Assembly (NCBI GenBank): GCA_016929205.1
Contig: JAFGJF010000694.1
Span: 1 to 6,096 of the forward strand
Direction of reading: 5' to 3'
Source: Anaerolineae bacterium
GTDB lineage: Bacteria > Chloroflexota > Anaerolineae > JAFGEY01
Length of the DNA: 6,096 nt
The position numbers were made by a program, and so were the translations under genes. Shown piece after piece: positions 5,337 to 6,096 of this stretch (positions within the stretch are counted from its first letter, which is position 1; each line of letters opens with the position of its first letter). The notes beneath the pieces are model-generated. The model saw nothing but the letters and a program-made list of their open reading frames with translations, was not told where the DNA came from and made no database searches.

Positions 5337-6096
5337 ATGAAAAACAAGGTATTGGTCAATCGTGTCATCCATCCCGTGGCCCTGGCCCGGTTGTCCGAAC
5401 GGGCAGAAGTGATCGAGGCGTACACTGCCTCGTACGATCAGACGATGGATATGATGCCCGAGCTGGATGGTTTTCTGCTCTGTGCCGGGATGTCTTTGGG
5501 AGCGGTCGAAATGGATCGTGCACCCAGACTGCGGGTCATCGGCCGGCACGGTGTGGGCCTGGATAACGTCGATCTGGAGGCCGCCACAGAACGCGGCATC
5601 CGGGTTGTTTATACCCCATATGGGCCGACCGAGTCGACGGCCGAGCACGCTCTGATGCTGATCATGGCCACGGCGCGTCACCTGGCGCAGCTCGATTCCG
5701 CCATTCGCATCGGTAATTTTAGCATCCGCAACCGGTTCGAGGTCATGGGACGCGAGCTCGATGGTAAGGCGTTGGGCGTGGTTGGGTTTGGGCGCATTGG
5801 CCGCCGTCTGGCTGAGATGTGCCGTTCGGCGCTGCGCATGCCAGTGTACGTGTACGATCCCTATCTCGATCCACAGCAGATCGCAGCATGGGGGGCGACG
5901 CCGGTTGAGGATATGGTCGAGTTAGCCGGTCTGGTCGATGTCCTCTCCCTGCACGTTCCTTTGACCGCGAGCACGCATCACCTGATCGATCGCCGGGTGT
6001 TATGGGCGATGAAGCCCGGTGCCGTATTGATCAGCATCGCTCGTGGGGCGGTGGTGGATGAAGCAGCCCTGATCGCCGCCTTGAAGGAAAAGCGCA
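5337..6096 (+). CDS. D-isomer-specific 2-hydroxyacid dehydrogenase (phosphoglycerate dehydrogenase-like), 3' end cut by window edge
   Basis: Open from ATG 5337 to the window end: 253 residues, no stop. It should oxidise or reduce a D-2-hydroxyacid/2-oxoacid pair with NAD(H). The N-terminal substrate-binding part holds RHGVGLDNVDLEAATERGI (70-88), typical of this family, and the NAD domain opens with the helix TESTAEHALMLIMA (98-111). The Rossmann loop is GFGRIG (150-155) and the second strand ends in Asp174 (VYDPY), favouring NAD over NADP. LHVPLT (205-210) and ARGAVVDEAAL (235-245) follow; Arg236 is the expected catalytic arginine. The catalytic Glu and His lie beyond the window, so activity cannot be confirmed. 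Whether a C-terminal ACT or other regulatory domain follows, as in some SerA enzymes, is unseen. The product could be 3-phosphoglycerate, glyoxylate/hydroxypyruvate or another 2-oxoacid dehydrogenase; the Fe-S context gives no support for serine synthesis, so I give no gene symbol. Probably third gene of the operon beginning at 3039. Confidence 0.92.
   Translation, partial: MKNKVLVNRVIHPVALARLSERAEVIEAYTASYDQTMDMMPELDGFLLCAGMSLGAVEMDRAPRLRVIGRHGVGLDNVDLEAATERGIRVVYTPYGPTESTAEHALMLIMATARHLAQLDSAIRIGNFSIRNRFEVMGRELDGKALGVVGFGRIGRRLAEMCRSALRMPVYVYDPYLDPQQIAAWGATPVEDMVELAGLVDVLSLHVPLTASTHHLIDRRVLWAMKPGAVLISIARGAVVDEAALIAALKEKR

Noticed and set aside
5136..5681. Minus-strand open frame (181 codons) overlapping the end of the DUF362 gene and the start of the dehydrogenase
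   Set aside because: It crosses two well-supported plus-strand genes and has no family signature.

Overview
The window looks like a piece of a GC-rich bacterial chromosome. I infer an anaerobic or facultative environmental bacterium, with Chloroflexota (Anaerolineae-like) as the best guess. The guess rests on the style of the GH13 enzyme and on the wealth of Fe-S proteins of unknown function; no marker gene is present to prove it. I see no rRNA, tRNA, CRISPR array, transposase or phage gene.

Layout: (1) 1-559, minus strand, the N-terminal 186 residues of a DUF362 protein of the 'Fe-S center protein' kind (COG2768-like), cut by the window edge. (2) 637-1047, minus strand, a small 136-residue protein that I do not recognise, lying just upstream of (1) in the same direction. 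(3) 1048-1439, a divergent intergenic stretch of about 390 bp. It holds an imperfect palindromic repeat rich in 'CGCAGAT' words (1127-1183), a short tandem duplication (1252-1276) and a good-looking sigma70-type -10 box (TATAAT, 1403-1408). (4) 1440-2954, plus strand, a complete alpha-amylase-family (GH13) enzyme of the cyclomaltodextrinase/neopullulanase kind, without the usual N-terminal carbohydrate-binding domain. (5) 3039-6096, plus strand, a probable three-gene operon: a winged-helix plus cysteine-rich plus two-[4Fe-4S] protein (3039-4118), a DUF362 protein fused to two [4Fe-4S] motifs (4136-5269), and a D-2-hydroxyacid dehydrogenase of the phosphoglycerate dehydrogenase family (5337 to the window end, truncated).

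How they may work together: the GH13 enzyme is a stand-alone cytoplasmic maltooligosaccharide hydrolase with its own promoter. The downstream cluster combines a possible DNA-binding redox protein, an Fe-S DUF362 protein and an NAD-dependent 2-hydroxyacid dehydrogenase. That suggests an uncharacterised redox route or a redox-controlled metabolic step on a 2-oxo/2-hydroxy acid. A second, different DUF362 protein lies about 3.6 kb away on the other strand. The most interesting part of the window is 3039-6096. Its individual domains are known, but the function of the combination is, as far as I know, not described.
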